A stretch of DNA of 64,000 nucleotides from Ignavibacteriales bacterium (GTDB taxonomy: Bacteria; Bacteroidota; Ignavibacteria; Ignavibacteriales; Melioribacteraceae): positions 1-64,000 of the forward strand of contig JACOUS010000011.1 in NCBI GenBank assembly GCA_016177735.1, given 5' to 3'. Every line of letters starts with the position of its first letter. Positions within the stretch are counted from its first letter, which is position 1. Below are positions 34,699-43,096 of this stretch, piece after piece. The position numbers and the translations under genes were made by a program. The notes under the pieces are model-generated. The model was not told the origin of the DNA. It searched no databases and worked only from the letters and a program-made list of their open reading frames with translations.

Positions 34699-36912
34699 AT
34701 GAAACAATACAAAGTATTTTTAACACTGCTTGTAATTCTTTCCCAATCATACTTATACGCACAATCAATTTCACTTCCTTCTCAATGGCTTTTCAAAATC
34801 GGGGATGATCTTAAATACAAAGAAGAAAATTTTGACGACATCAATTGGGAAAAACAAAACATACCCGGCAATTGGGAAAACCAGGGCTACCCGGAGTACA
34901 ACGGCATTGCATGGTACCGCATTTATTTTAATGTGGATAAAAAATATCTCGGAAGGGAATTATATCTCTTGCTCGGCAAAATCGATGACGCAGATGAAAC
35001 ATATTTGAATGGAAGCTTAATCGCATCTTCGGGAAAATTTCCTCCGGAAAGTGTAACAGCGTGGAATGATCAAAGAATTTATGAAATACCGGAAGAAATT
35101 TTGAAAGAGAAAAATGTTCTCGCGATTCGTGTTTACGACGGGCAAGGCGGCGGCGGTGTGCACAGCGGTATTGTCGGTATCTACGGTAAAAGTAAATTTA
35201 TGAAAGCTAATAATCCCGGACCCGCACCGAAAAAATCTTTTTACCAGATTACAACAGCCAACGGATTAATTGCAGCAGTTTACAACGAAAGATTGAATGC
35301 AGTGGAATCCGTTTCGCCGCACATTTTCCAAATGTATGATCTCGGCAAATCTGTTAGACCTTTTGTAAAGAATTTATTTTTGGAAACAAGCAGCCAGCCG
35401 TTGACAGCAAGCCACTATCTCAACACGCACATCGTAAAAATTGGATATCAAGATTTTTCTGTTTACTACTTTGCGCCGTTTTCAAAAAACGAAAAAGTTT
35501 TTGTTGCAATGATTGAGGGCGAGAAAGAAAAAATTAAGAATCTTGATTTCACTTTCTATGCCGATTACGGCGAACTGTTAACCAAAAATATTTTGGTTGA
35601 TGTTGATTCGGAAAAGTCGCAAAAGTTTTTCCTCTTCTCATTCAATGATTCGCTTCATAATAACAGTTTGGTAATAGAACGATTTGGCAGCGAAACAACA
35701 CTCAAAAATCTATTGAATAACGAAGTCGATTACATGCGCGGAATTTTCAAACAGGCTTTCATTCCAACCGGATTAACAGAAGGCGAAAAAAATCTTTACG
35801 AGCAGTCAATCGCTATTTTGAAGATGGGGCAAGTATCACAAAAAGAGGTATTCGCAAAATCACGCGGACAAATACTTGCTTCGCTTCCCCCGGGCAATTG
35901 GAATATCGGCTGGCTGAGAGATGCAACTTATGCAGTTATGGCTTTGAGTAAACTCGGTTTGTATGATGAAGCGAAAAATGCTCTCAGCTTTTTCTTAAAT
36001 GCCAATGCCGGTTACTATAAAAATTTTATTTGGAACGGCGTTGATCACGGTGTAAAAGTCGATTACAGACTTTCCGTCTGCAGATATTTCGGAATTGGGA
36101 AAGAAGAATCGGATTTTAACGAGAATGGTCCTAACATGGAACTCGACGGCTTCGGACTTTTTCTTACGGCGTTTTCTGATTATGTGAACAAATCAGGCGA
36201 TAAAAATTTTTTGAAAGAGAATTATGAAACTCTCGCGAAGTTAATTGCAGATCCGATCATAACTTTTATTGAACCGGATAACTTGATTAGAAAAGAATCG
36301 GGTCCGTGGGAACAGCATTTGCCGGGAAGAAAACAAGCTTTCACTTCAATTGTAAATTCTGCCGGGCTGCGAGAGTTTGCCGGACTTCTGCAAAAAAATA
36401 ATTATGATGATTATCAAAAATATTTTGATGCATCGGAACAATTGAAAAACGGCATTACACAAAATTTATTCTACGAACAAAAATTGATCAAAGGATTTTG
36501 GGAAGCGGAAACACCACAGACAAAAGATTTTTACGACGGCGGGACTATTGAAGCATTCACTCAAAAAGTTTTTGCTGATAAAAATTTCTTCGAGACACAT
36601 TTCACGGAATATGAAAAAGTATTGCGGATCGATAAGCGCCGCGGCTTCTCGCGTTTGAACAATCCGGATTGGTACACTATCAGCGAATGGCCATTCCTCG
36701 ATTTCAGAATTGCAATTGCTCTGAACAGTTTCAACAGAAGAGACGAAGCGAAATATTTGATCGACTCGATTACCGATTACGCAAAGATGAATTTCAATTA
36801 CATCGCTGAACTTTACAATTACGAAGATGAAAATTACGGCGGCGCAATTCCAATGATTGGCTACGGCGCCGGTGCTTACATCTTGGCAATAACTGATTAT
36901 TATAAACAATAA
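34699..36912 (+). CDS. Fusion of GH2-type sugar-binding domain with GH15-like catalytic domain
   Basis: After the signal peptide (FLTLLVILSQSYLYAQ) residues ~22-165 are a jelly-roll like the N-domain of GH2 enzymes (WLFKIGDDLKYKEENFDDINW, GIAWYRIYFNVD, DDADETYLNG, NVLAIRVYDGQGGGG). Residues ~350-735 are an (alpha/alpha)6 glucoamylase-like domain (GNWNIGWLRDATYAVMALSKLG, GVDHGVKVDY, ESGPWEQHLPG, TISEWPFLDFRIAIAL). The middle part is beta-rich, as in GH15-type enzymes. No GH2 barrel is present. This is the second GH15-like protein of the cluster and differs clearly from the one at 29902. The substrate is unknown. No Shine-Dalgarno is seen before ATG 34699. Confidence 0.75.
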   Translation: MKQYKVFLTLLVILSQSYLYAQSISLPSQWLFKIGDDLKYKEENFDDINWEKQNIPGNWENQGYPEYNGIAWYRIYFNVDKKYLGRELYLLLGKIDDADETYLNGSLIASSGKFPPESVTAWNDQRIYEIPEEILKEKNVLAIRVYDGQGGGGVHSGIVGIYGKSKFMKANNPGPAPKKSFYQITTANGLIAAVYNERLNAVESVSPHIFQMYDLGKSVRPFVKNLFLETSSQPLTASHYLNTHIVKIGYQDFSVYYFAPFSKNEKVFVAMIEGEKEKIKNLDFTFYADYGELLTKNILVDVDSEKSQKFFLFSFNDSLHNNSLVIERFGSETTLKNLLNNEVDYMRGIFKQAFIPTGLTEGEKNLYEQSIAILKMGQVSQKEVFAKSRGQILASLPPGNWNIGWLRDATYAVMALSKLGLYDEAKNALSFFLNANAGYYKNFIWNGVDHGVKVDYRLSVCRYFGIGKEESDFNENGPNMELDGFGLFLTAFSDYVNKSGDKNFLKENYETLAKLIADPIITFIEPDNLIRKESGPWEQHLPGRKQAFTSIVNSAGLREFAGLLQKNNYDDYQKYFDASEQLKNGITQNLFYEQKLIKGFWEAETPQTKDFYDGGTIEAFTQKVFADKNFFETHFTEYEKVLRIDKRRGFSRLNNPDWYTISEWPFLDFRIAIALNSFNRRDEAKYLIDSITDYAKMNFNYIAELYNYEDENYGGAIPMIGYGAGAYILAITDYYKQ

Positions 36913-36913
36913 A

Positions 36914-36986
36914 CTCTGCGGTCTCCACGTCGTTGCGCGACACACACCAAATGTTTCCCGCAAAGGCACTGAGCACGCAAAGGAGA
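36914..36986. repeat. CTCTGCG/GCAAAGG-type element before the PA14-GH3 gene
   Basis: Begins CTCTGCGGTCTCC, contains a GTCG/CGAC stem (36930-36942) and ends GCAAAGGCACTGAGCACGC and AAAGGAG. The last AAGGAG is the ribosome site of the next gene, 6-8 nt before its ATG. Confidence 0.55.
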
Positions 36987-36991
36987 GAGAC

Positions 36992-39472
36992 ATGAAAAAA
37001 ATATTTTTACTTCTTTTATTTTCATCTGTACTTTTTGCTCAAACACCGCCGTACAAAAATTCATCGCTATCGGTTGAAGAAAGAGTGAACGACTTACTCG
37101 GCAGATTAACACTCGAAGAAAAAATTGATCTGCTGGGTGGAACCGGATTTGCAACAAAACCAATCGAACGACTCGGCATTCCCGAATTGCGAATGAGCGA
37201 TGGACCTCTTGGTGTCCGCTGGAATCAAGCAACAGCATTTCCGGCTGGAACTGCAATGGCGGCTACGTGGAATCCCGGATTGGTAAAAAAACTTGGCGCG
37301 GCTCTCGGCAGAGAAACAAAAGGGAAAGCACGTCATGTAATTCTTGGACCCGGCGTGAACATAACTCGTTTACCGATGAACGGAAGAAATTTTGAATACC
37401 TCGGCGAAGATCCGTTTTTAACTTCGCGGCTTGCAGTTGAATACATTAAGGGCGTGCAGAGCGAAGGAGTTGCGGCAACAATAAAACATTTTGCTGCCAA
37501 CAATCAGGAACACGAAAGAGATTTTGTTGATACTGAAGTGAGCGAGCGCGCATTGAACGAAATTTATTTTCCGCATTTCAAAGCAGCAGTGCTGGAAGCA
37601 GATGTTCTTTGTGTAATGTGTTCGTACAATAAAGTTAACGGATTTTGGGCGAGCGAAAATGATTATCTAATGATTGACCGACTCAAAAAAAATTGGGGTT
37701 TCACCGGATTGGTAATGAGTGATTGGGGCGCAGTTCATCATTCGATTCCCGTTGCCAAAGGCGGGCTCGATCTCGAAATGCCAGATGGAAAATACCTGAA
37801 TCAAAAAACTTTGCTTGATGAAATTAAGAGCGGAAATGTTCCTCTCGAAACAATCAATGATAAAGTGAGAAGAATTCTGCGCGTGATTTTTAAACTTGGT
37901 TTGTTTGATCAGCCGGAATGGAAAGAAAATCCTTCGTTAGTTAACACAAAAGAAAATAGAAACATAGCATACGAAGCAGCGAAAGAAGGAATTGTTCTTT
38001 TGAAAAATGAAAAGAATATTCTTCCTCTTTCGAGCGATAAAATAAAATCAATCGCAGTGATTGGACCGAATGCCGCAATAGCCCGCACCGGCGGCGGCGG
38101 AAGTTCGATGGTTGCACCGATCGATCCGGCAACGGCACTCGATGGTTTGAAAAATAAAATCGGAAATAAAGTACAAATCAATTACGCACCGGGACTTTTC
38201 CTCGATACAGATGTTCTTCCGATAGATGAAAATTTTCTTTTCGCCGATGCGGAAGGGAATGAAAAAGGTTTGCTAGCGGAATACTTCACAAATAAAAATT
38301 TAGAAGGCGAACCGGCTCTCAAAAGAATTGATGGCAAAGTTAATTTTGATTGGGGCGGTGATAAACCGGCAAATGAAATAGACGATGATAATTTTTCCGT
38401 TAGATGGACAGGCTACATCAAGGCGGCAAAATCCGGCAAGTTCACAATTAATGTTTCGAGTGACGACGGCGTTCGTCTCTGGATTAATGATGAACAAGTA
38501 GTTGATGATTGGACAGATCATGCAATTGTCACGAACGGTGCAGAAGTTGAAATGGCAGAGGGAAAACTTTACAAAGTAAAATTGGAATATTATGAAAACG
38601 GCGGCGGCGCTGTTTGCGTTTTGGGATGGCGATTGCCCGATGTTGATCCGTTGATTGCGGCAATTGAAACAGCAAAGAAATCCGATGTTGCAATTATCTT
38701 TGCCGGGAATTCATACACAATTGAATCTGAAGGATTCGACAGAAAAAATTTATTCCTTCCGAACAATCAGGACGAATTAATTAAAAAGATATGCGAAGTA
38801 AATCCGAACACAATTGTTGTGTTGATTGCCGGTGCGCCGGTTGTTATGAATGAATGGATCGACAAAGTAAATGGAATTGTTCAAGCATGGTTCCCCGGCA
38901 CCGAAGGCGGAAATGCAATTGCCGATGTTCTGCTTGGCAATTATAATCCTTCAGGAAAATTACCGATGACTTTCCCGAAAAAGTGGGAAGATTGTTCCGC
39001 GTTCAAAACTTACCACAAAGAAGATGGAAGAACAGTTTATGATGATGATATTTTTATCGGCTACAGACATTTTGATAAATACAACATCGAGCCGCTTTTC
39101 CCATTCGGCTTCGGACTTTCATACACAACATTCGGTTATGAAAATTTATCCGTAGCAAAAACAGCAGACAATAAATTTGAAGCGAGCTTCACAATTACAA
39201 ACACCGGGAAAGTTGACGGCGCCGAAATTGCACAACTCTACATCTCGCAGATAAATCCAATGATTGAAAAAGCACCGAAAGAATTAAAGGGATTTGGCAA
39301 AGTCGAATTGAAAGCTGGCGAAAGCAAAACAATAAAAATCACGATAAGTAAAAATGATTTTGCATATTTCGATGAGGACACAAAAGATTGGAAAGTTGAT
39401 TCGGGCAAATACCAGATTATGATCGGCGCTTCATCGAGAGATATAAAACTTGCACAAACAATAGAATTGTAA
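36992..39472 (+). CDS. GH3 beta-glucosidase with inserted PA14 domain
   Basis: Signal peptide (KKIFLLLLFSSVLFAQ). The GH3 barrel has RLGIPELRMSDGPLGVRW, GRNFEYLGEDPFL, KHFAANNQEHERD and the nucleophile Asp in LVMSDWGAVH (about D244). The sandwich domain is split by a PA14 domain (~425-545: GLLAEYFTNKNL, RWTGYIKAAKSGKFTI, SSDDGVRLWIND, VKLEYYENGGGA). A fibronectin-III-like C-domain follows FPFGFGLSYTTF. This layout is known from fungal and bacterial beta-glucosidases, where PA14 shapes chain-length preference. It is the last gene of the run of glycosidases; no terminator with a T-run follows, but a GTAGAGACG palindrome does. Confidence 0.9.
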   Translation: MKKIFLLLLFSSVLFAQTPPYKNSSLSVEERVNDLLGRLTLEEKIDLLGGTGFATKPIERLGIPELRMSDGPLGVRWNQATAFPAGTAMAATWNPGLVKKLGAALGRETKGKARHVILGPGVNITRLPMNGRNFEYLGEDPFLTSRLAVEYIKGVQSEGVAATIKHFAANNQEHERDFVDTEVSERALNEIYFPHFKAAVLEADVLCVMCSYNKVNGFWASENDYLMIDRLKKNWGFTGLVMSDWGAVHHSIPVAKGGLDLEMPDGKYLNQKTLLDEIKSGNVPLETINDKVRRILRVIFKLGLFDQPEWKENPSLVNTKENRNIAYEAAKEGIVLLKNEKNILPLSSDKIKSIAVIGPNAAIARTGGGGSSMVAPIDPATALDGLKNKIGNKVQINYAPGLFLDTDVLPIDENFLFADAEGNEKGLLAEYFTNKNLEGEPALKRIDGKVNFDWGGDKPANEIDDDNFSVRWTGYIKAAKSGKFTINVSSDDGVRLWINDEQVVDDWTDHAIVTNGAEVEMAEGKLYKVKLEYYENGGGAVCVLGWRLPDVDPLIAAIETAKKSDVAIIFAGNSYTIESEGFDRKNLFLPNNQDELIKKICEVNPNTIVVLIAGAPVVMNEWIDKVNGIVQAWFPGTEGGNAIADVLLGNYNPSGKLPMTFPKKWEDCSAFKTYHKEDGRTVYDDDIFIGYRHFDKYNIEPLFPFGFGLSYTTFGYENLSVAKTADNKFEASFTITNTGKVDGAEIAQLYISQINPMIEKAPKELKGFGKVELKAGESKTIKITISKNDFAYFDEDTKDWKVDSGKYQIMIGASSRDIKLAQTIEL

Positions 39473-39478
39473 TTTTTC

Positions 39479-39506
39479 GTAGAGACGCACACAGTGTGCG
39501 TCTCTG
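39479..39506. repeat. GTAGAGACG-type palindrome after the PA14-GH3 gene
   Basis: AGAGACGCACAC (39481-39492) and GTGTGCGTCTCT (39494-39505) are perfect inverted repeats around one base, followed by GATTTTTA. It could work as a weak terminator. Confidence 0.75.
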
Positions 39507-39512
39507 ATTTTT

Positions 39513-39577
39513 ACTTTGCGTGACTCTGCGTCTTCTTTGCGCTCTCCGCGTTTAAAGCTTTTACCGCAGAGAAAGGA
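39513..39577. repeat. CTCTGCG-type palindromic element
   Basis: CTTTGCG, CTCTGCG, CTTTGCG lead into CTCTCCGCGTTTAAAGC, which pairs with GCTTTTACCGCAGAG. Same family as the elements at 33014, 34631 and 36914. Confidence 0.55.
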
Positions 39578-39743
39578 TTTAAGTATGCAATAAATTTTCG
39601 CGCTATAAAAAAAATCTGTTTTTTAATATTTATGCTGTCAGAAGCTTAGTTGCTAAAGCATACACACGCGAGCCCGATCAAAATTATTTCAATCTACTTG
39701 AAAATATTATCACATGCTTGAAAGCGAGCGGAATTTACGTCAA
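39578..39743 (+). other. Gap with a possible short gene remnant
   Basis: One frame is open without an ATG and reads protein-like (AYTREPDQNYFNLLENII, CLKASGIYVNYF) before running antisense into the next gene. It may be the decayed end of a gene; no family is recognised and chance is possible. Confidence 0.2.
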
Positions 39744-40826
39744 CTATTTTTCATTCCAAACAAATTTTGCCGGATCAATCACAACATGTTTAATTGATTC
39801 GCGGTTGAATGTGTAAGTGATGTGAACCAATCCGTCTTTGCTTTGAATTACCGCCGGATAAGAATACTCGCCCGGTTCATCTTCGAGAAGAATGACCGGT
39901 TCCCAATTAATTCCGTCTTTGGAAAGTGCAACATTAAGCGGGTAACGCAGCCCGCCCCATCTTCCTTCAATCATTCCGGTATGATTATAAACGAGGAGGT
40001 GAGTTCCATTTTTTAAAGTTACCGCATCGATACCTGAATTCGGATTGGGCAAATTTATCGTGCTCATTTTATTCCATGTTTTGCCGCCGTCATTCGAAAA
40101 ACTTTGAACAATAAATCCGTTTTGTGAACGGCAGAGCATCTGCAATTTATTTTTACCATGTATCAATAAGCTTGGTTGTATCACGATAAAGTTTGTATCA
40201 TTGTTTGAGGCATCGAACTTTTGCCACGTCTTTGCATCTTTATCCGTCAATTCGAAATGAACTTTCCAATATTTTCCTTCGGTGCTTGATGGACAAATTA
40301 TTTTTCCGCTTTTAAGTTGAACCGGTTTATTTTTTATCGGTCCCAAAAAATTTTCAGGAAGTCTTTCGGGTTTCAACCACGTTATTCCATCATCGGTTGA
40401 TTTGATCAACATTCCCCACCAGTTGACCGGATCGGGACCAACTTTGTAAAAAAGCATTAACACGCCGTCAGTATTTTTGAAGAGTACGGGGTTCCAGCAC
40501 GGGTATCTTTTGCCGTCATCCCAAATTCCGTTTGCAACTTCTGCCGGCTTACCCCATTTGTTGTCGATGAATCTTGAAATCCAAATGCCGACATCGGGAT
40601 TTTTTTCTTCAGTACCTCCGAACCACGAAGCAATCAAACCGTTATTTATTTCTTCTATTGTAGAAGCATGGCATTGCGGTGTGGGTTTGTTATCGAGTGG
40701 ATAAATTAATCTGCTCATAACGTAGCCCGGTTGTTCCGCGATTTTATTTTTTCCGTTTTGTGCGAGAATGTAACCGTAAGATATTGTCGTTAAAATCAAT
40801 AAAAATATTTTAAAATATTTTTTCAT
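39744..40826 (-). CDS. BNR-repeat / sialidase-like secreted protein
   Basis: Signal peptide (KIFLLILTTISYGYILAQ). The protein has several Asp-box turns of six-bladed sialidase propellers: STDDGITW, SNDGGKTW and SKDGINW. A start like HASTIEEINNGLIASWFGGTEE is typical of the predicted neuraminidase group COG4692. Some members of this fold are true sialidases; others act as lyases or hydrolases on rhamnose- or uronate-containing glycans, so the substrate is open. AAGGAAGG lies before the ATG. It is followed on the same strand by nothing close (the GH cluster is convergent) and preceded by an aldo/keto reductase gene 45 bp upstream, so both may share one transcript. Confidence 0.75.
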   Translation of the reverse strand: MKKYFKIFLLILTTISYGYILAQNGKNKIAEQPGYVMSRLIYPLDNKPTPQCHASTIEEINNGLIASWFGGTEEKNPDVGIWISRFIDNKWGKPAEVANGIWDDGKRYPCWNPVLFKNTDGVLMLFYKVGPDPVNWWGMLIKSTDDGITWLKPERLPENFLGPIKNKPVQLKSGKIICPSSTEGKYWKVHFELTDKDAKTWQKFDASNNDTNFIVIQPSLLIHGKNKLQMLCRSQNGFIVQSFSNDGGKTWNKMSTINLPNPNSGIDAVTLKNGTHLLVYNHTGMIEGRWGGLRYPLNVALSKDGINWEPVILLEDEPGEYSYPAVIQSKDGLVHITYTFNRESIKHVVIDPAKFVWNEK

Positions 40827-40871
40827 GAACCTTCCTTTCTCAGCGCCCTTTCACTTACAAGGCTTTTTTAG

Positions 40872-41750
40872 TTACGGAATGTCGTGCCCCTTTGCGGCAA
40901 TCCAGATTTTAAACCAATCCTCGCGCGATAATTTTACATCCAAGCCTTTCACTGCAGATTTTATACGATCAATTTTGCCCGTGCCGAGCACAACAACAAA
41001 ATTAACCGGGTGAAATAATAACCATGCCGCTGCAATTGCATCAATTCCAACATTGTATTTTTCGCTAAGTTCATGAAGAACATTTCTAACGCGGTTTGCT
41101 CGCTCACTGTTTTCGGAAAAAATTCTTCCGCCGGCAAACGGAGACCAAACCATCGGCGCGATTCTGTTTTCTTGTAGAAAATCTATATTACCGTTATCAA
41201 AATGTTCATGATACAAAACTGAAACTTCGATTTGATTTGTGACCAAAGGTAAATCGAGACGCGATTGCAGAAGTTTGAATTGATGCGGTAAAAAATTCGA
41301 GACACCAAAATTTAAAACCTTTCCCGATTTGTTTAATTGATAAAACGCTTCGGCGATTTCATCGGCGTTCATTAAAGGATCCGGGCGGTGAATCAGCAGG
41401 ACATCGATGTAATCGGTCGCGAGATTTTTTAATGAGTTCTCCGCCGATTTAATTATATGTCCTTTCCCGGTATCGTAAATGTGCATTGTGTGTTCTGGAA
41501 ATTTCGGCGAAGTAATTTTAATTCCGCACTTGGTTGCAATTTGCATTTTGGTTCTGAGCGAATGATCGGCGCGCAGAACATTGCCGAACAAGGCTTCGCA
41601 TTCATAGTGTCCGTAAATATCGGCATGATCGAAAGACGTAATGCCGAGTTCAATTGACTGTGCTATTAAATTATCCAACTCATTTGTTGAATACTTCCAC
41701 TCGAGTGCCCGCCACAAGCCGAGCGTAATTCTTGATAAGTTGAATTCCAT
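40872..41750 (-). CDS. Aldo/keto reductase (YdhF-like)
   Basis: A 292-residue cytoplasmic NADPH-dependent oxidoreductase barrel without signal peptide. Catalytic tetrad positions are visible: FDHADIYGHYE (Asp and Tyr), ATKCGI (Lys) and LLIHRPDP (His), with the cofactor segments GVSNF and LGTGKIDRIKSAV. The family member closest in pattern is E. coli YdhF. It could reduce an aldose or ketose produced by the neighbouring glycan enzymes, but the substrate is not evident. A strong ribosome site (AAAAGGAGAG) precedes the start. Confidence 0.85.
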   Translation of the reverse strand: MEFNLSRITLGLWRALEWKYSTNELDNLIAQSIELGITSFDHADIYGHYECEALFGNVLRADHSLRTKMQIATKCGIKITSPKFPEHTMHIYDTGKGHIIKSAENSLKNLATDYIDVLLIHRPDPLMNADEIAEAFYQLNKSGKVLNFGVSNFLPHQFKLLQSRLDLPLVTNQIEVSVLYHEHFDNGNIDFLQENRIAPMVWSPFAGGRIFSENSERANRVRNVLHELSEKYNVGIDAIAAAWLLFHPVNFVVVLGTGKIDRIKSAVKGLDVKLSREDWFKIWIAAKGHDIP

Positions 41751-42093
41751 TTACTCTCCTTTTTTTAAATTCTGAGTCCCTATACTATCGGGACGAAGAA
41801 TCTCAATTTTTTTTTATGATAAAAGATGCTCCACTTTTTATGAGATTACTCTATTATGTTTAACTTGGTTACATAAATAATACTGCTGCCCAAATAGCAT
41901 CCCGGGATTTGTCTGCTTAATGAAATCAGACTGTTGTTAGGCAAAGATAAGTTTATGAAAATGAAATCGGAAATTTGTTTGATGGAAAAAGATTATATGA
42001 TAAGTTTTGTATAATAATAGAAATGTCTATGAGCTTCAAAACACTGTTTGCTATGCCGCAGACAAAAATATTTTTGCAACAGTGCCATAAATC
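41751..42093. other. Intergenic region with a small stem-loop
   Basis: GTCCC (41776) and GGGAC (41790) form a stem inside a GAGTCCC...GGGACGAAGAATCTC element, a repeat-like piece. The rest is AT-rich with no gene or clear signal apart from the ribosome site of the aldo/keto reductase. Confidence 0.4.
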
Positions 42094-42951
42094 TTACTGC
42101 AAAATTTTTTTCACAAACTCTTCCAAATCTTCCAGCTTTGATTCCGATTCGGCAAAGATTATTTCTTTTGCGGAAATAAGTTTTGCAATCGTTGAATTCC
42201 CATTTTCAGATTTGGGATAATAAATTTTGTCGTGTAAAGTTTCAATTCCATAATTGTATAAAAATGTTTTGGTATCGGCTTCGTTATTGAATGTTATGAG
42301 TGAAATCGTTCCGGCTGCTGCCGGCATTACAAAAATTTCGTAGCCGGATAAGTTTTCAAATCTATCGTACCATTCGTACAAACCGTTTTGAATTCCAAGC
42401 GGACCTTTCATGTATTTGATTGAATTATGCTCTTCCGCTAAATGCAGCTTTCGAAAAAATTCCAGGAGTGTAAGTGAGTCCGTTTCAACTAAAGCAAATA
42501 TTTTCTGAAAAATTTTCAGCGATAATTTTTGCTCCTTTTCGCTTCCGTTTGAGTTGATAATGTTTACGTAGTACTTGCCAACGGCAGATTGAATTTGATA
42601 CGGAGTAATGCAAATAAACTTTGCGGTGCTGTCACCCCGTTCACATTTGTAATGAGAAACAGAATAAATGCCGAAAGCGGATTTTGGATCATTCATTCTA
42701 TAAAGCTCGATCTTGAATTTGAAATTCTGCCATTCAATTTCTTGAAGCATCAGTTTATCGAATCCGTATTCGAGAAAAATATCTGCGCCGCCGTTGATGT
42801 AGCCCCACAATGCGCTTCCATCAAAATAACTTTCGCGTGTTATTTTTAAATCCTTGAAATCGGGAAGAGATATTTTTGGGAAATCGTTTTGTTGTGCAAA
42901 AATCTGTGCGGCTGTTATTAATAATAATAAAAACGATTTTTTGATTTTCAT
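42094..42951 (-). CDS. DUF6599-like secreted protein
   Basis: Signal peptide (KIKKSFLLLLITAAQIFAQ) and a 265-residue body with SYFDGSALWGYINGGADIFLEYGF near the N-terminus, a pattern I associate with the DUF6599 family, whose function is unknown. No catalytic motif is apparent. Aromatic residues and a second similar half (GYEIFVMPAAAGTISLITFNNEADT) suggest a two-domain beta-rich fold. It shares its strand with the DUF362 gene upstream, from which it is separated by a MITE-like element. No good Shine-Dalgarno is seen before the ATG. Confidence 0.6.
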   Translation of the reverse strand: MKIKKSFLLLLITAAQIFAQQNDFPKISLPDFKDLKITRESYFDGSALWGYINGGADIFLEYGFDKLMLQEIEWQNFKFKIELYRMNDPKSAFGIYSVSHYKCERGDSTAKFICITPYQIQSAVGKYYVNIINSNGSEKEQKLSLKIFQKIFALVETDSLTLLEFFRKLHLAEEHNSIKYMKGPLGIQNGLYEWYDRFENLSGYEIFVMPAAAGTISLITFNNEADTKTFLYNYGIETLHDKIYYPKSENGNSTIAKLISAKEIIFAESESKLEDLEEFVKKILQ

Positions 42952-42979
42952 TAGATGCTCGTGAGGTAATAAATGGAAA

Positions 42980-43088
42980 GAGGTTATCTCAAAAGTAAAT
43001 TTTTTTAAGGAATAGCACGCGGAGAAAATCTGATTGAAGCGGATTTCCGCGGATTTTTTATTTGTACTATTTCTTTTGAGATAACCTC
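42980..43088. mobile_element. MITE-like element, copy 2
   Basis: A 109-bp element with terminal inverted repeats GAGGTTATCTCAAAAG and CTTTTGAGATAACCTC. Read on the minus strand its inside matches copy 1 (26685-26791) at most positions (AAATAGTACAA, AAAAAATCCG, ATCAGATTTT, CGTGTGCTATTC). The ends differ from copy 1 in both arms together. Confidence 0.75.
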
Positions 43089-43096
43089 GAAAATTT

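Noticed and set aside
41975-42220. A plus-strand frame of 81 codons
   Set aside because: Its second half overlaps the DUF6599-like gene on the other strand, the sequence is not protein-like and no ribosome site is present.
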